64,000 nucleotides of DNA. It comes from AE-B3B sp964543295. Lineage in GTDB: Bacteria; Aerophobota; Aerophobia; Aerophobales; AE-B3A. Below, one piece after another: positions 1-8,218 of this stretch (position 1 is the first letter of the stretch; every line of letters starts with the position of its first letter). The position numbers and the translations under genes were made by a program. The stretch covers positions 1 through 64,000 of the forward strand of contig CAZIXA010000003.1 of assembly GCA_964543295.1 (NCBI GenBank), read 5' to 3'. The notes under the pieces are model-generated. The model did no database searches, had not been told where the DNA came from, and saw only the letters and a list, made by a program, of their open reading frames with translations.

Positions 1-44
1 TTATCCCACCACTGATGTTTCAAGGAACTTCAAATTTTTTCCGG

Positions 45-99
45 AAACTGGAGTTGAAAACTCCAGTTTTCTGAAAACTACTTATGGAATGGCTTATGG
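45..99. repeat. Hairpin and left copy of an inverted repeat pair
   Basis: Positions 45-53 and 61-69 form a 9-bp stem (AAACTGGAG / CTCCAGTTT). The stretch 59-99 recurs in inverted orientation at 2534-2571, where about 36 of 41 positions match with one 3-nt gap. The two copies lie outside the riboswitch-DUF6062-MFS unit. The hairpin could also terminate an upstream gene that is outside the window. Confidence 0.6.
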
Positions 100-135
100 G
101 TGTTAAAGGACAGGAATCTTCTGTAAGATCCGCCC

Positions 136-163
136 TTGACCAAATCTTTAAACATGTTACAAT
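136..163 (+). promoter_or_regulatory. Sigma-70-type promoter of the riboswitch unit
   Basis: TTGACC at 136-141 and TACAAT at 158-163 are separated by 16 bp. Transcription would begin near 170, just before the riboswitch aptamer. Close match to the -35/-10 consensus, and placed where a leader promoter is expected. Confidence 0.65.
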
Positions 164-171
164 ACCCGAAA

Positions 172-252
172 ATAGGTGATGGGGTTCACCTCATAAACAG
201 CCTACAGCTTCGCAAGATGATGACTCCTACTTCACTTAAGTAGGAGTTTTTT
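172..252 (+). promoter_or_regulatory. Fluoride riboswitch (crcB motif) with terminator platform
   Basis: The leader opens with GGTGATGGGGTTCACC (175-190), a stem-loop typical of the crcB motif, then an ATAAAC joint, a short second stem, and GATGACTCCTAC at 219-230, the conserved 3' part of the aptamer. GGGGTT in the first loop can pair with GACTCC to make the pseudoknot of this class. ACTCCTACTT (223-232) also pairs with AAGTAGGAGT (238-247), followed by six Ts, so aptamer and terminator share bases and exclude each other. The terminator stem also contains the ribosome binding site of the next gene (TAGGAG, 241-246). Known class: fluoride binding prevents termination. Assignment is by eye against known crcB RNAs. 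Confidence 0.88.
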
Positions 253-253
253 A

Positions 254-916
254 ATGAAAGGCAAGAATTTCGTAAAAAAAAATCGCGGGAACAAAGATTT
301 TTACGACGTTACATATTTTGACCTAGTGGATGCTATGAAGGAGAAGGTTTGCCCTCTTTGTTTGCTTATCCAAAAGCGTGAATACAAATATATAGACACT
401 CTTTTCTATGAGCTGGTTAATGATCCTGGTGTTAGAGAAAAATTAAGAAAATCGTATGGATTCTGTACGAAACATGCCCAGCTCGTCAAAAAGATGGGTA
501 AACCTTTAGGTATGGCTATAATATACCAGGACATATGTTCTAGTGCTGTTGAAAGAATGGAAAAAGGACAGGTGCTTTCCATTTCTGGTGAAGAATGCTG
601 TATCTGCAAAGTTGTGGATGAGGTACAGGAGCAGTATATTCACACCTTTCTGAGAAATTTTCTCAATAAGAAGTTCCAAGCAAGATATAAGCAGAGTTTC
701 GGATTATGTATGCCACATTTTCTTGTAGTTTATTCAAGACTCTCCGAACGAGAGGAGAAGAATACCTTTAAAGAATATCAGTTGCATGCATTGAGAGAAT
801 ATTTGCCTGAGTTGGAAGAATTTATTCGGAAACATGATTATCGCTTCTCAGATAAAGATTTCGGTAAAGAAGCCCTCTCTTGGAAAAAGGTAGTGGATAA
901 GATAGCAGGAAAATAA
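254..916 (+). CDS. DUF6062-like Cys/His-rich protein under the fluoride riboswitch
   Basis: 220 residues, probably cytoplasmic, with no signal peptide or membrane segment. Two repeated metal-site-like arrangements are visible: CPLC (about residue 33) followed by GFCTKH (about 70), and CCICK (about 115) followed by GLCMPH (about 151). This paired C-x2-C plus G-x-C-x2-H layout resembles the DUF6062 family, whose function I do not know. The ATG follows TAGGAG by 7 nt, and that site sits inside the riboswitch terminator stem. It is the first gene after the riboswitch and lies 54 nt before an MFS transporter. Inference: a fluoride-induced, metal-binding protein of unknown role. The family name is from recall, not a search. 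Confidence 0.7.
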   Translation: MKGKNFVKKNRGNKDFYDVTYFDLVDAMKEKVCPLCLLIQKREYKYIDTLFYELVNDPGVREKLRKSYGFCTKHAQLVKKMGKPLGMAIIYQDICSSAVERMEKGQVLSISGEECCICKVVDEVQEQYIHTFLRNFLNKKFQARYKQSFGLCMPHFLVVYSRLSEREEKNTFKEYQLHALREYLPELEEFIRKHDYRFSDKDFGKEALSWKKVVDKIAGK

Positions 917-970
917 CCTTTTCACCACAATCACAGCAAAAATCGTAGGATCCCTACCAACCTCACCATA

Positions 971-2149
971 ATGATCATGAATAACCGGAGAAAGGCAGCT
1001 TTTCAGTTTATTGTTCTTCTGGGGATTGTTAGTTTATTTGGAGACATAACCTATGAAGGGGCAAGAAGTATCACTGGTCCCTATTTAGCTTTCTTGGGTG
1101 CGAGTGCCGGCATCGTGGGCTTAGTCGCAGGAGCTAGTGAGTTTATCGGTTACGCACTGCGTTTGGGATCCGGTTATCTTGCAGATCGTACCAGGGCTTA
1201 CTGGCCTATAACCATTACCGGGTATGGGTTACTCATCTGCGTTCCCTTATTAGCATTCGCCGGTTACTGGCAACTTGCAGCTTTCCTTATCGCTTCAGAA
1301 CGGATGGGGAAGGCAATCAGGACTCCGGCAAGAGATGCAATACTTTCCCACGCCACAGAGCAAGTAGGAAGGGGTTGGGGATTTGGTATCCATGAAGCAC
1401 TAGACCAGGTGGGCGCTCTTATCGGTCCCTTGCTTTTTTCTGCTGTATTTCTCTTTAAAGGGGGTTATAGCGAGGGGTTTTCTCTTCTATGGATACCCGC
1501 TCTTTTGACTCTGGTCATTCTGCTGGTAGCAAAAATTAAAGTTCCCTCACCGGAGAAACTAGAGACTCCCCATAAAACATTGAGGCAAGGGACTAAAGGG
1601 AAACTCCCCGGGGTTTTCTACTTTTATACATTGTTTACCTTCTTAACTGTTGCTGGATTTGTTAATTTTCCGCTAATTTCCTATCATTTTAAAATCCAAT
1701 CAGTTATTTCAAATGTCCAGATTCCCGTATTTTACGCTATTGCAATGGGGGTGGATGCTCTGGTAGCTCTCATTATCGGCAGGATATACGACAGAATCGG
1801 ACTAAAAGTACTTTTAACGATTCCTCTGCTAACTTTCTCCATCCCGCTTTTTGGATTTTCACAAAGTTATAATCTTGCCCTGATAGGTATTATCCTCTGG
1901 GGCGCGGTCATGGGAATTCATGAGACTATTATGCGAGCAGCGATTGCTGACCTAACGCCGATCATCCAGCGGGGCCGTGCCTATGGTATCTTTAATGCAG
2001 TATACGGCGCATCCTGGTTTTGTGGAAGTGTGCTTATGGGATTACTTTATGATGTGTCTCTTAGCTGGTTAATTTTATTTGTAGTTGCTGTGGAAGTTAG
2101 TTCAGTGTCGGTGTTCTTCGTGGCTAAGAAGGAACATCGGCTTCGTTAG
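971..2149 (+). CDS. MFS transporter, second gene of the fluoride riboswitch unit
   Basis: 392 residues, highly hydrophobic, with about 12 membrane segments. MFS motif-A-like loops are visible after TM2 (GYLADRTRAYWP) and again in the second half (GRIYDRIGLK). The N-terminus carries GDITYEGARSITGPYL, seen in an uncharacterised subgroup of bacterial and archaeal MFS permeases. It follows the DUF6062-like gene with no obvious terminator between, so it should share the riboswitch leader. Known fluoride-switch regulons mostly carry Fluc/CrcB or CLC-F exporters; an MFS protein here suggests either fluoride export or handling of a fluoride-linked metabolite. Substrate unknown. Confidence 0.8.
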   Translation: MIMNNRRKAAFQFIVLLGIVSLFGDITYEGARSITGPYLAFLGASAGIVGLVAGASEFIGYALRLGSGYLADRTRAYWPITITGYGLLICVPLLAFAGYWQLAAFLIASERMGKAIRTPARDAILSHATEQVGRGWGFGIHEALDQVGALIGPLLFSAVFLFKGGYSEGFSLLWIPALLTLVILLVAKIKVPSPEKLETPHKTLRQGTKGKLPGVFYFYTLFTFLTVAGFVNFPLISYHFKIQSVISNVQIPVFYAIAMGVDALVALIIGRIYDRIGLKVLLTIPLLTFSIPLFGFSQSYNLALIGIILWGAVMGIHETIMRAAIADLTPIIQRGRAYGIFNAVYGASWFCGSVLMGLLYDVSLSWLILFVVAVEVSSVSVFFVAKKEHRLR

Positions 2150-2695
2150 TCTAATATTCTTATCGGGAACCTCATTACCGCTTCTTTCAAAGGATTCGAC
2201 AGGAAACTTGTTTTACTATCTTCCTGTCAAACGCCAGCTTAAGGACCACGTAGAAGCTAAAGATGAAAATGTACTACCACCTCATAGTTAATGAAGCGAA
2301 ACACTAGCCTATAAAAAGAAAACTCATTCCCCGGGCTGAGATTGAAAGTCTATCTCTATTACCTCTCGTAATTTTCCTATGGTTACCTCTTTTCTTAGCA
2401 CTGAGAACCCACGAAGAAGCTTTTCATAAGAATCTCCCTCGAGAGAAGCTTTTGTGACCCTATTCTAACACTTTTCCAGTCTCTGTTATCTTTCTAATCT
2501 CATTTCTCAAATTTCTAGTAATCAAAAACTTGTCCATAAACCATTCCTTAAGTTTTCAGAAAACTGGAGTTTAAAGTTATTTCCGAATCCATCCTCTCCT
2601 ATTGGCTGGCGAGAATCACCTTCTCAAAACAACGTAAGAGCTCAACAATAGTAAGGTCTTTGTCCTGGGTTGGTCTTCAATAAAAACATAACCTT
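2150..2695. other. Intergenic stretch with right inverted repeat copy
   Basis: 546 bases without a credible gene. Positions 2534-2571 hold the right copy of the inverted repeat pair described at 45-99. On the minus strand about 2330-2460 keeps a 44-codon open frame ending in TGA that I cannot assign, perhaps a gene remnant. Confidence 0.5.
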
Positions 2696-2962
2696 TCAAT
2701 TTTTCTGAGCTTTTCTCCTTTCCACTCTATACTTATCGATGATATCTTCCACTTGGTCTTCGGTTATCCTTTTCTCTCTTGCTTTCATCTCCCCATAGCG
2801 GTAAATCTCTTTCCATTCTTGCTCTTCAACATATCGCCTTAAGGCTTCTCTTATCAGTTCACTCCTTGTCCTTCCTTCCTTTTTCATCAGCTCTCTTATT
2901 TTCTCTGCCATCTCCGGAGGTACAGATAAACTCATAGTTTTAGTTGTTCTTCCCATAGCCAT
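2696..2962 (-). CDS. Ribbon-helix-helix (CopG/Arc-type) DNA-binding protein, possible orphan antitoxin
   Basis: 88 residues. Residues 8-50 fit an RHH fold: the strand TKTMSLSVPPEM, then a helix-turn-helix with KKEGRTRSELIREALRRYVEE. The charged C-terminal tail is the part that binds toxin in many RHH antitoxins. RHH proteins of this size usually precede a PIN- or RelE-type toxin, but downstream (below 2696) I find only broken frames, including a 25-codon remnant. It may act as an orphan repressor or as the survivor of a decayed toxin-antitoxin pair. Confidence 0.75.
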   Translation of the reverse strand: MAMGRTTKTMSLSVPPEMAEKIRELMKKEGRTRSELIREALRRYVEEQEWKEIYRYGEMKAREKRITEDQVEDIIDKYRVERRKAQKN

Positions 2963-3169
2963 AACTCCCTTTGATACTTAGTGTTAACAAGTTAAACACA
3001 GTAGATACACCCGCTCGTCAAGGATTGTTGCCGCTTATTTCTGGATTTATTTATCTCAACTTATCGATTGGTGGATGGTTGGATCGAAAGACTAATAGTG
3101 GAAACCATTTACGAGGAGCAGGCTACTTAAGCAAGATAGGGTCGGGGGTGAGGCGTAGTTTGTTTGAGG

Positions 3170-3490
3170 TTACTTTTTTGCCTTTCTCACCGATGCTTGC
3201 ATCTGTTTGGCGGACTCCAGAGCCTGCTCAGGAGTAATGAGGGGAATGAGCTCAGAGTCAGCGAAGGGAAACAGGGGTAACTGTCTCACTAACCTCTGAA
3301 GTTCCTCGATCGAGTCTACCTCGAAAATGAAATAGCCCGCCCTTGAATCTGCCGCTGGACCTCCGGCCAAGATTTTCCCCTGTTCCTTGTAGCTTACAAG
3401 GGTTTCGGCCTGCTTTAGCACCAGTCCCATCCACTGCTCAAGTGGAAGCGGAAATGCACCTTTCAGTTCACCTTTGAACAAGAACAGCAT
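3170..3490 (-). CDS. Small YCII/muconolactone-isomerase-like alpha-beta barrel protein
   Basis: About 106 residues from the ATG at 3490, which is preceded by AAGGAG at good spacing; an in-frame ATG 45 nt upstream lacks such a site. The pattern MLFLFKGELKGAF, then a helix, then GKILAGGPAADSRAGYFIFEVDSIEEL, fits the dimeric alpha-beta barrel of YCII and muconolactone-isomerase relatives. Function is not deducible: relatives include isomerases, stress proteins and proteins of unknown role. It stands alone, near a broken integrase. Confidence 0.55.
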   Translation of the reverse strand: MLFLFKGELKGAFPLPLEQWMGLVLKQAETLVSYKEQGKILAGGPAADSRAGYFIFEVDSIEELQRLVRQLPLFPFADSELIPLITPEQALESAKQMQASVRKAKK

Positions 3491-3595
3491 ATTATTCTCC
3501 TTTTCTTTAATTTTTGGTGGTTCGTTCCAAGACACGAGTGCCTTGAGTCCTTAATCTATCTGCCTCACCCCGAGGCCCAAAGATTCTCTACCTAC

Positions 3596-4245
3596 CTAGC
3601 TTTCCTCAAACTCCACCTCTTGCTGAATCCTCAAAGAATCCTCTTGGGTCAGGGTAGAAAGGTATCTCATTACCATTACCGGCGAGGAGTGGCCCAGGTG
3701 GTGCTGCAGGGCTTTGGGGTGGCCGGTTTGTCTTAGCCTTTCGATGGCATCCGAGTGCCTCAAAAGGTGAGGATACACTCTTTTAGTGATGCCCGCTTTG
3801 TTAGATACTTCTTTCAAGATCTGCCAGGCCCTCTGGCGGTTGATAGGGAAAAACTCCTCATTCTGCTTAATGTCATTTTGGTAAGCGTAAGAGCTCATCT
3901 TGTCGCACAACCTTTCCGGCAGGGCCACCACTCTCATCTTTCTTCCTTTCCCGGTAAATCTCAGGGTAGGTTTCCCTTCAAAATGCTCAATCGTAGATAC
4001 CCACGGGCAGAGCCCGTGGCACTTTACGCCCCTTCGGGGTTATTAGAGGGAGTTAAAGACAAGGCCTCGGATATTCGAAGACCCGTCTGAAAAAGGAGCA
4101 AAATCAAAAGAGAATCCCTTTCTCCTTTCCTCCTTTTCCTTGCCTCATCAGAAAGCAGCGTAACTTCCTCGCGGGTAAGGTAAGGGACAATTATTAAGGC
4201 CTTGGCGAGCTGCGTCCTTCTTAAGGCAATGGCTCCTCCTACCAT
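3596..4245 (-). pseudogene. Tyrosine recombinase/integrase split by a 50-bp insertion
   Basis: Two halves of one catalytic domain. The 5' half (4245 to about 4042) has LTREEVTLLSDEARKRRKGE and the first catalytic Arg in GLRISEALSL. The 3' half carries GKGRKMRVVALPE, HLLRHS (second His/Arg), HHLGHSS and the nucleophile context MRYLS. Rejoining the sides of the insert restores a normal reading (TPSN then IEHFEGKP). The insert brings a TAA stop and is not a multiple of three, so the gene is dead as written. The N-terminal SAM-like domain is also missing, so the gene was already partial. Confidence 0.8.
3992..4041. repeat. 50-bp palindromic insertion (REP/MITE-like)
   Basis: The insert contains two hairpins: CCACGGGCAGAGCCCGTGG and ACCCCGAAGGGG (minus-strand reading). 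Its limits are inferred from where the integrase frame resumes on each side. Short GC-rich palindromes like these resemble REP or IS200/IS605-associated elements. No second full copy is visible in the window. Confidence 0.65.
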
Positions 4246-4605
4246 ATCATCTCCTCCTATACAGTTTTAAGTTTTGTATAACTTTAGCAGGATCTTAGGC
4301 CTCTGGCAAGGGCAAAAGGCGGGAAAACTCTGGGTCTTTTGCAGAAAAACTATACAAAATTGCTTCTTTTGTATAATAATAATTTGGCATAGCTTGGTAG
4401 AAAAGAGGACAAAGTGTCCTCAATTCGTAAATAGGAATGTTGATAAAATGCGGGTTTTAGGTTAGAGGAAAGCGTTAATGTCTTAGTTTTATATAGAAGA
4501 GGACAAATTCAGAACGTTACTGTTAAGAAGACTCGCTGCACATCTATTATCTATTTTCTTCTCCTTTTTTGGAAGTAACGTTTTCTGGTGTTTTTCAAAA
4601 AGGGA
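4246..4605. other. Gene-free stretch with remnant A of a repeated gene start
   Basis: 360 bases without a supported gene. Positions 4442-4506 are about 80% identical to 13487-13552. In the second copy this sequence is a ribosome binding site followed by a short open start reading MSYFYTEEDKQR; in this copy the third codon is TAG. A small palindrome, GAGGACAAAGTGTCCTC, lies near 4406-4422. Confidence 0.5.
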
Positions 4606-5445
4606 TTAGCTTCCCTTTTTTATCAGAAAGTATAGCTTCCCTATATCCTTGAGGTAGCCGGCTTTCTGTAAGGCTTTTTCTCCCTCACCAAAGTAAATAT
4701 CTGCCCTCCCCGGGCCTCTGATCACTCCTCCTGTGTCCTGGCAGAACACAAACCGGGACCTCTTTTTTGTGCCCACCAGCACTCCCTGGCTATCAATCTC
4801 AGGTTCAGGGTACTGGATGTAGGCACAGGTTCCTAGGGGGAAAATTCTTTTGTCCACCGCTATAGATACATCAGGGATTAGCTGACATCCTGCAGCCCCT
4901 ACAGCAGCTCCTTTTCCTTGTGCTTTAGCAAAGAACACGAAAGCCTCGTTCTGGAAAAGATACTCATCCATAAGGTGAGGATGCTCCTGGAAGTACTCCC
5001 TGATAGAGTGCAAGGAGATCCTATCTTCTGGTATCTTCCCTTCCTCTATCAGGAGCCTGCCCAAGCTCGTGTAGGGTCTTCCGTTTTTTGCCGCATACCT
5101 TGCCCAAAAAGTTTCCCTATTATCCAGGGTGATTTTTCCTGAGCCCTGGACCATAAGATAGAACCTATCTACTCTGTTCTTCAGGTACACCAACTCAAGA
5201 CCCTTTCCCTTAAGGACATTCCCCTGGACAATTTCCTTTCTGCTCCAGTATGGAACAATTTCACCCCGTGAGAGATCGATCCGGTAGAATATCTTCTCCC
5301 CGTCAAGGGAGGGGTCAAACTTTTCTAGGTCTGCCGCCTTCAAATCTCTGGGCTTCAGGTAAAGAGGGTACCGGTAAGGACCATGTTTTTCCAGGCTCCC
5401 CTCATACAGGGGAGTATAGTAGCCGGTGAAAAGAACTTTTCCTTG
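4606..5445 (-). pseudogene. mltA: MltA-type lytic murein transglycosylase, 5' end lost
   Basis: MltA cleaves peptidoglycan glycan strands with 1,6-anhydro product formation. Seen here: FTGYYTP near the broken 5' end, then QGSGKI, and the C-terminal 3D domain with the conserved aspartates (PDVSIAVDKRIFPLGT, CQDTGGVIRGPGRADIYFG). The signal peptide and first part of domain A are missing: the frame runs into an IS630 transposase remnant near 5445 with no start codon or leader. About 280 residues remain of a usual 350-400. The 3D domain itself looks undamaged. Confidence 0.8.
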
Positions 5446-5747
5446 TCGATAACCTAAGTGTTCACAAGCATAAAGAGGTCAAGAAGTGGCTTGAGCAAAG
5501 AGAAGGAAGAGTTACCTTCCACTTCACTCCCACTCACGCCTCCCGGATCAATCAGATTGAGTTATGGTTCAGTATACTCTCACGCAAAGTCCTAAAGCGT
5601 GGTATCTTTAGCTCTCGTGAAGATCTTGTGAAAACAGTAATGAAGTTCATCGAACAGTACAACAAAGAAGCCAAACCATTCAAGTGGACCTATACCGGTG
5701 ATCCCCTTAAGATATAATTTACCGTATTTAAGAAACTATCTACTAGC
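5446..5747 (+). mobile_element. IS630-family transposase, C-terminal remnant
   Basis: A plus-strand frame ending in TAA at 5717 reads VDNLSVHKHKEVKKWL, then FHFTPTHASRINQIELWFS and the final KPFKWTYTGDPLKI. This is the end of the DDE domain of IS630/Tc1-like transposases; the last catalytic acid is the E in NQIELWF. The N-terminal two thirds are absent. One side joins the truncated mltA and the other (about 5748) a truncated MFS gene, so the element or its deletion cut both neighbours. Confidence 0.8.
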
Positions 5748-5923
5748 ACCAGCGCCGATCCTGAAAGGTCATAAGCCAACCACGATCGTGCCACGATGTT
5801 GACCTGCATGGATGCCACGTTGAACAGCATACCGAACCAGAGGGTACGGAAGTCCGGAGTGGGCAGGGACTTAAAGGCCTGGAGGAGTGCGGTTACTATC
5901 TTTGTACGCTGCGGTGATAGCAT
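5748..5923 (-). pseudogene. MFS transporter N-terminal fragment
   Basis: About 58 residues from an ATG at 5923, reading AFKSLPTPDFRTLWFGMLFN and SWLAYDLSGSALVLV. This matches the start and TM1 of MFS permeases of the enterobactin-exporter type. The rest has been replaced by the IS630 remnant. The start overlaps the end of the methyltransferase gene, so the two were probably one operon. Confidence 0.65.
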
Positions 5924-6665
5924 GGTTCAGATCCTTCCAGAGGCAGTCCACTTCATCAAACCCGGCTTGCTTTAGCCATTCCAAATGGTTCACTAGAGTG
6001 AGAGTCCCTCTGAGCGGGTTTCGAACACGGTCCGGGAAGTCCTTACCCTGGTTCCGTCTCTTCTCTCTTAGTTCCTGCTCCACTTCTTCGAGACTTTTTT
6101 CTGCTCCCATCTCGGCTTTAATCCTGGCCTGCCGGGACTTGAGTCGCACCTTCGAGTATACCTTCTCCAGCATCGGCCCCGGTGGAGCCAGGTTATCGGC
6201 CACCATGAAACATCCACCTGGTTTGACCAGAGTAAAGACCTCACCATAAATCTCCCTGACGCGGCCGGGAACAGTGTGCATGACTAAAGAAGAGACTACC
6301 GCCTCAAACGTCCCCGAAATAACCTTTGCCCATTCTGGTGTAGAAAGGTCACTGCGAACAAAGGTCACCCGGTTTGTGAATCCGGCCAGATGCTGCCGGG
6401 CGCGGCCAAGCATGACCTCGGAAAAGTCCTGGCAGACGATATGAGCCTTTTGGTAGGCGGATAAGACTTCGAGACTGAGCGCCCCAGCTCCAGCTCCTAT
6501 ATCCAGTACTCGGATTGAGGCGTCAGGCTCAAAAGGAAGCATCGAGATTAGTTTTTCCCTTAAGAAACTCCGTCTCTCTTCGCGATTCTGATTAGCCATC
6601 CAAGATTCAACATATTCCGGAGAGTGCCATCGCTGTGTTTCAAATGATTTCGCATCAAGTGTCAT
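5871..6665 (-). CDS. Class I SAM-dependent methyltransferase
   Basis: 264 residues with a Rossmann SAM site: motif I VLDIGAGAGALS (about residue 53), CQDFSEVMLGRA for the second strand, and LVKPGGCFMVADNL as the post-IV region. The C-terminal half has a charged helical insert (about 175-215) and then a WLKQAGFDEVDCLWKD ending typical of small-molecule methyltransferases such as UbiE-like enzymes. It lies downstream of two DHA2 exporters on the same strand in G+C-richer DNA, suggesting modification plus export of a metabolite or toxicant. Substrate unknown. Confidence 0.8.
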   Translation of the reverse strand: MTLDAKSFETQRWHSPEYVESWMANQNREERRSFLREKLISMLPFEPDASIRVLDIGAGAGALSLEVLSAYQKAHIVCQDFSEVMLGRARQHLAGFTNRVTFVRSDLSTPEWAKVISGTFEAVVSSLVMHTVPGRVREIYGEVFTLVKPGGCFMVADNLAPPGPMLEKVYSKVRLKSRQARIKAEMGAEKSLEEVEQELREKRRNQGKDFPDRVRNPLRGTLTLVNHLEWLKQAGFDEVDCLWKDLNHAITAAYKDSNRTPPGL

Positions 6666-6693
6666 AAAATGCTCTCCTTATCTTACTTAGGCA

Positions 6694-8112
6694 TTAAGAT
6701 TCATTATAGGCCTGTCGAACTCGAACGACAGAAGTGACGGCAGCTATCCCGGTCAGGATTGCTCCTGCTAGATAGGCATAACGTAGTCCGAAAAGAAATT
6801 CAGCAGCGTCACCACCTGCAAGTGAAAACTGCTGTAGGATAGTGGGCGAAACCAGAGCGTAGAGCACAGCTCCTCCAGTAGCAATACCGAAAACCATGCC
6901 CACGTTGCGTACCATTGACAGTGTCCCTGAGGCTATACCCAAGTGCGGCCTGGATACGCTCCCCATTACGGCACTATTATTCGGAGACTGAAATATCCCT
7001 GTACCCAGACCAAATACTATTAGCCTCCAGACGACATCTAGGGAAGTAGCGGAAGGTAGCAACCGGCTCATAAAAAATAGACCCAGGGCACACATGGCAG
7101 CGCCACCACAGGCCAGGGTACGTGTACCGATGCGGTCGGAAAGGGAGCCGCTGAAGGGCGCAACTACCATGACTGCCAGGGGGAAGGCAGTCATGGTCAG
7201 GCCAACATTATTGGGAGGGTAGTGTAGCAGCCTCTGCAAGTAGAAGGGAGTCAGGAATACCATCACATATTGGGACATAAAATTCAGGAGAGCACTAATA
7301 TTTGCAAAGGAGAAGGTCAGGTTGCGAAAAAGGCCCAGGTTCAGCATCGGCGGACTGACCCTTCTTTCTATCCACAGGAAACTGATGGTAGTGACAATTG
7401 CTACCAATAGCATAATACTGGTAGCTACACCTAAGCCTGAACCTTGCCAATAGTTGACAAACAGAAGGAAAGAAAACAAGAAGACAAAAGAAGTTACCGC
7501 ACCAGCTATATCTATCTTGGCACGCTGTCCTTTTGATTCAGGGAGGATATGGCGAGCCCAGAGGAAACCCGTAATGCCGATGGGAACATTGATCAGGAAG
7601 ACAAAAGGCCAGCCTAACGAGTAGGTAATGAATCCGCCTAACGAGGGGCCTATCGCTAACCCAGCTGAGATGCTGATGGCATTAATACCCAAGGCTTTGC
7701 CTCGCTCCGCAGGTGGGAAAGAGGCAGTGATAATGGCGTAGGACACCGCCATCATCATTCCAGCAGCGAGCCCCTGGATAGCTCGAAAGGTGATCAGCCA
7801 ATGGATGGTGGAAAGAAAATACGAAAAGCCACACAGAGCAGAAGCGATAACAAAGCCGGCCAGACCCAGCAGATATATTCTTTTATAGCCCAGGATATCA
7901 CCTAAACGGCCATAAAATAGGAGTAGGCTGCTAATGATGATAAGATATACCATCGGTACCCATTGTGCTGTAGAGAGCGAGGCGTGGAAGTATTGCGTGA
8001 TAGTGGGGAGGGTAACATTGACTATGCTGGCATCAATGGGCCCCATTATGCTGCCGAGCATTATCGCCGCCAGAATGGAATAACGCCACGAATAATTCAC
8101 ATCTGCGCCCAT
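6694..8112 (-). CDS. DHA2-family MFS exporter (14 TM)
   Basis: About 472 residues from the ATG at 8112, which puts 10-15 residues before TM1 as usual for the family; in-frame starts as far up as 8283 exist but would overlap the upstream gene. DHA2 signatures: MGPIDASIVNVTLPTI in TM1, GRLGDILGYKRIYLLG (motif A), RAIQGLAAGMMMAV, and GPSLGGFITYSLGWPFVFLINVP split over TM5-6 (motif C region). Proton-driven drug or metabolite export at the inner membrane. It follows a second, longer DHA2 gene; the pair may be the product of an old duplication. Confidence 0.85.
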   Translation of the reverse strand: MGADVNYSWRYSILAAIMLGSIMGPIDASIVNVTLPTITQYFHASLSTAQWVPMVYLIIISSLLLFYGRLGDILGYKRIYLLGLAGFVIASALCGFSYFLSTIHWLITFRAIQGLAAGMMMAVSYAIITASFPPAERGKALGINAISISAGLAIGPSLGGFITYSLGWPFVFLINVPIGITGFLWARHILPESKGQRAKIDIAGAVTSFVFLFSFLLFVNYWQGSGLGVATSIMLLVAIVTTISFLWIERRVSPPMLNLGLFRNLTFSFANISALLNFMSQYVMVFLTPFYLQRLLHYPPNNVGLTMTAFPLAVMVVAPFSGSLSDRIGTRTLACGGAAMCALGLFFMSRLLPSATSLDVVWRLIVFGLGTGIFQSPNNSAVMGSVSRPHLGIASGTLSMVRNVGMVFGIATGGAVLYALVSPTILQQFSLAGGDAAEFLFGLRYAYLAGAILTGIAAVTSVVRVRQAYNES

Positions 8113-8218
8113 TTTCGATTCTTTACCAGTTAACCCCATCCTTGAGATAGTATATAAACAAATACACGCAGTGGAGTATTGTATTGCTCTTTTCAGTATT
8201 CTGCCTGGTTGCTGTTCC

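Noticed and set aside
2085..2291. 68-codon plus-strand frame at the end of the MFS gene
   Set aside because: Overlaps the MFS gene in another frame, with no start signal and no family.
3992..4041. Intein or intron in the integrase
   Set aside because: 50 bp is too short, contains a stop, and has no splice-domain sequence.
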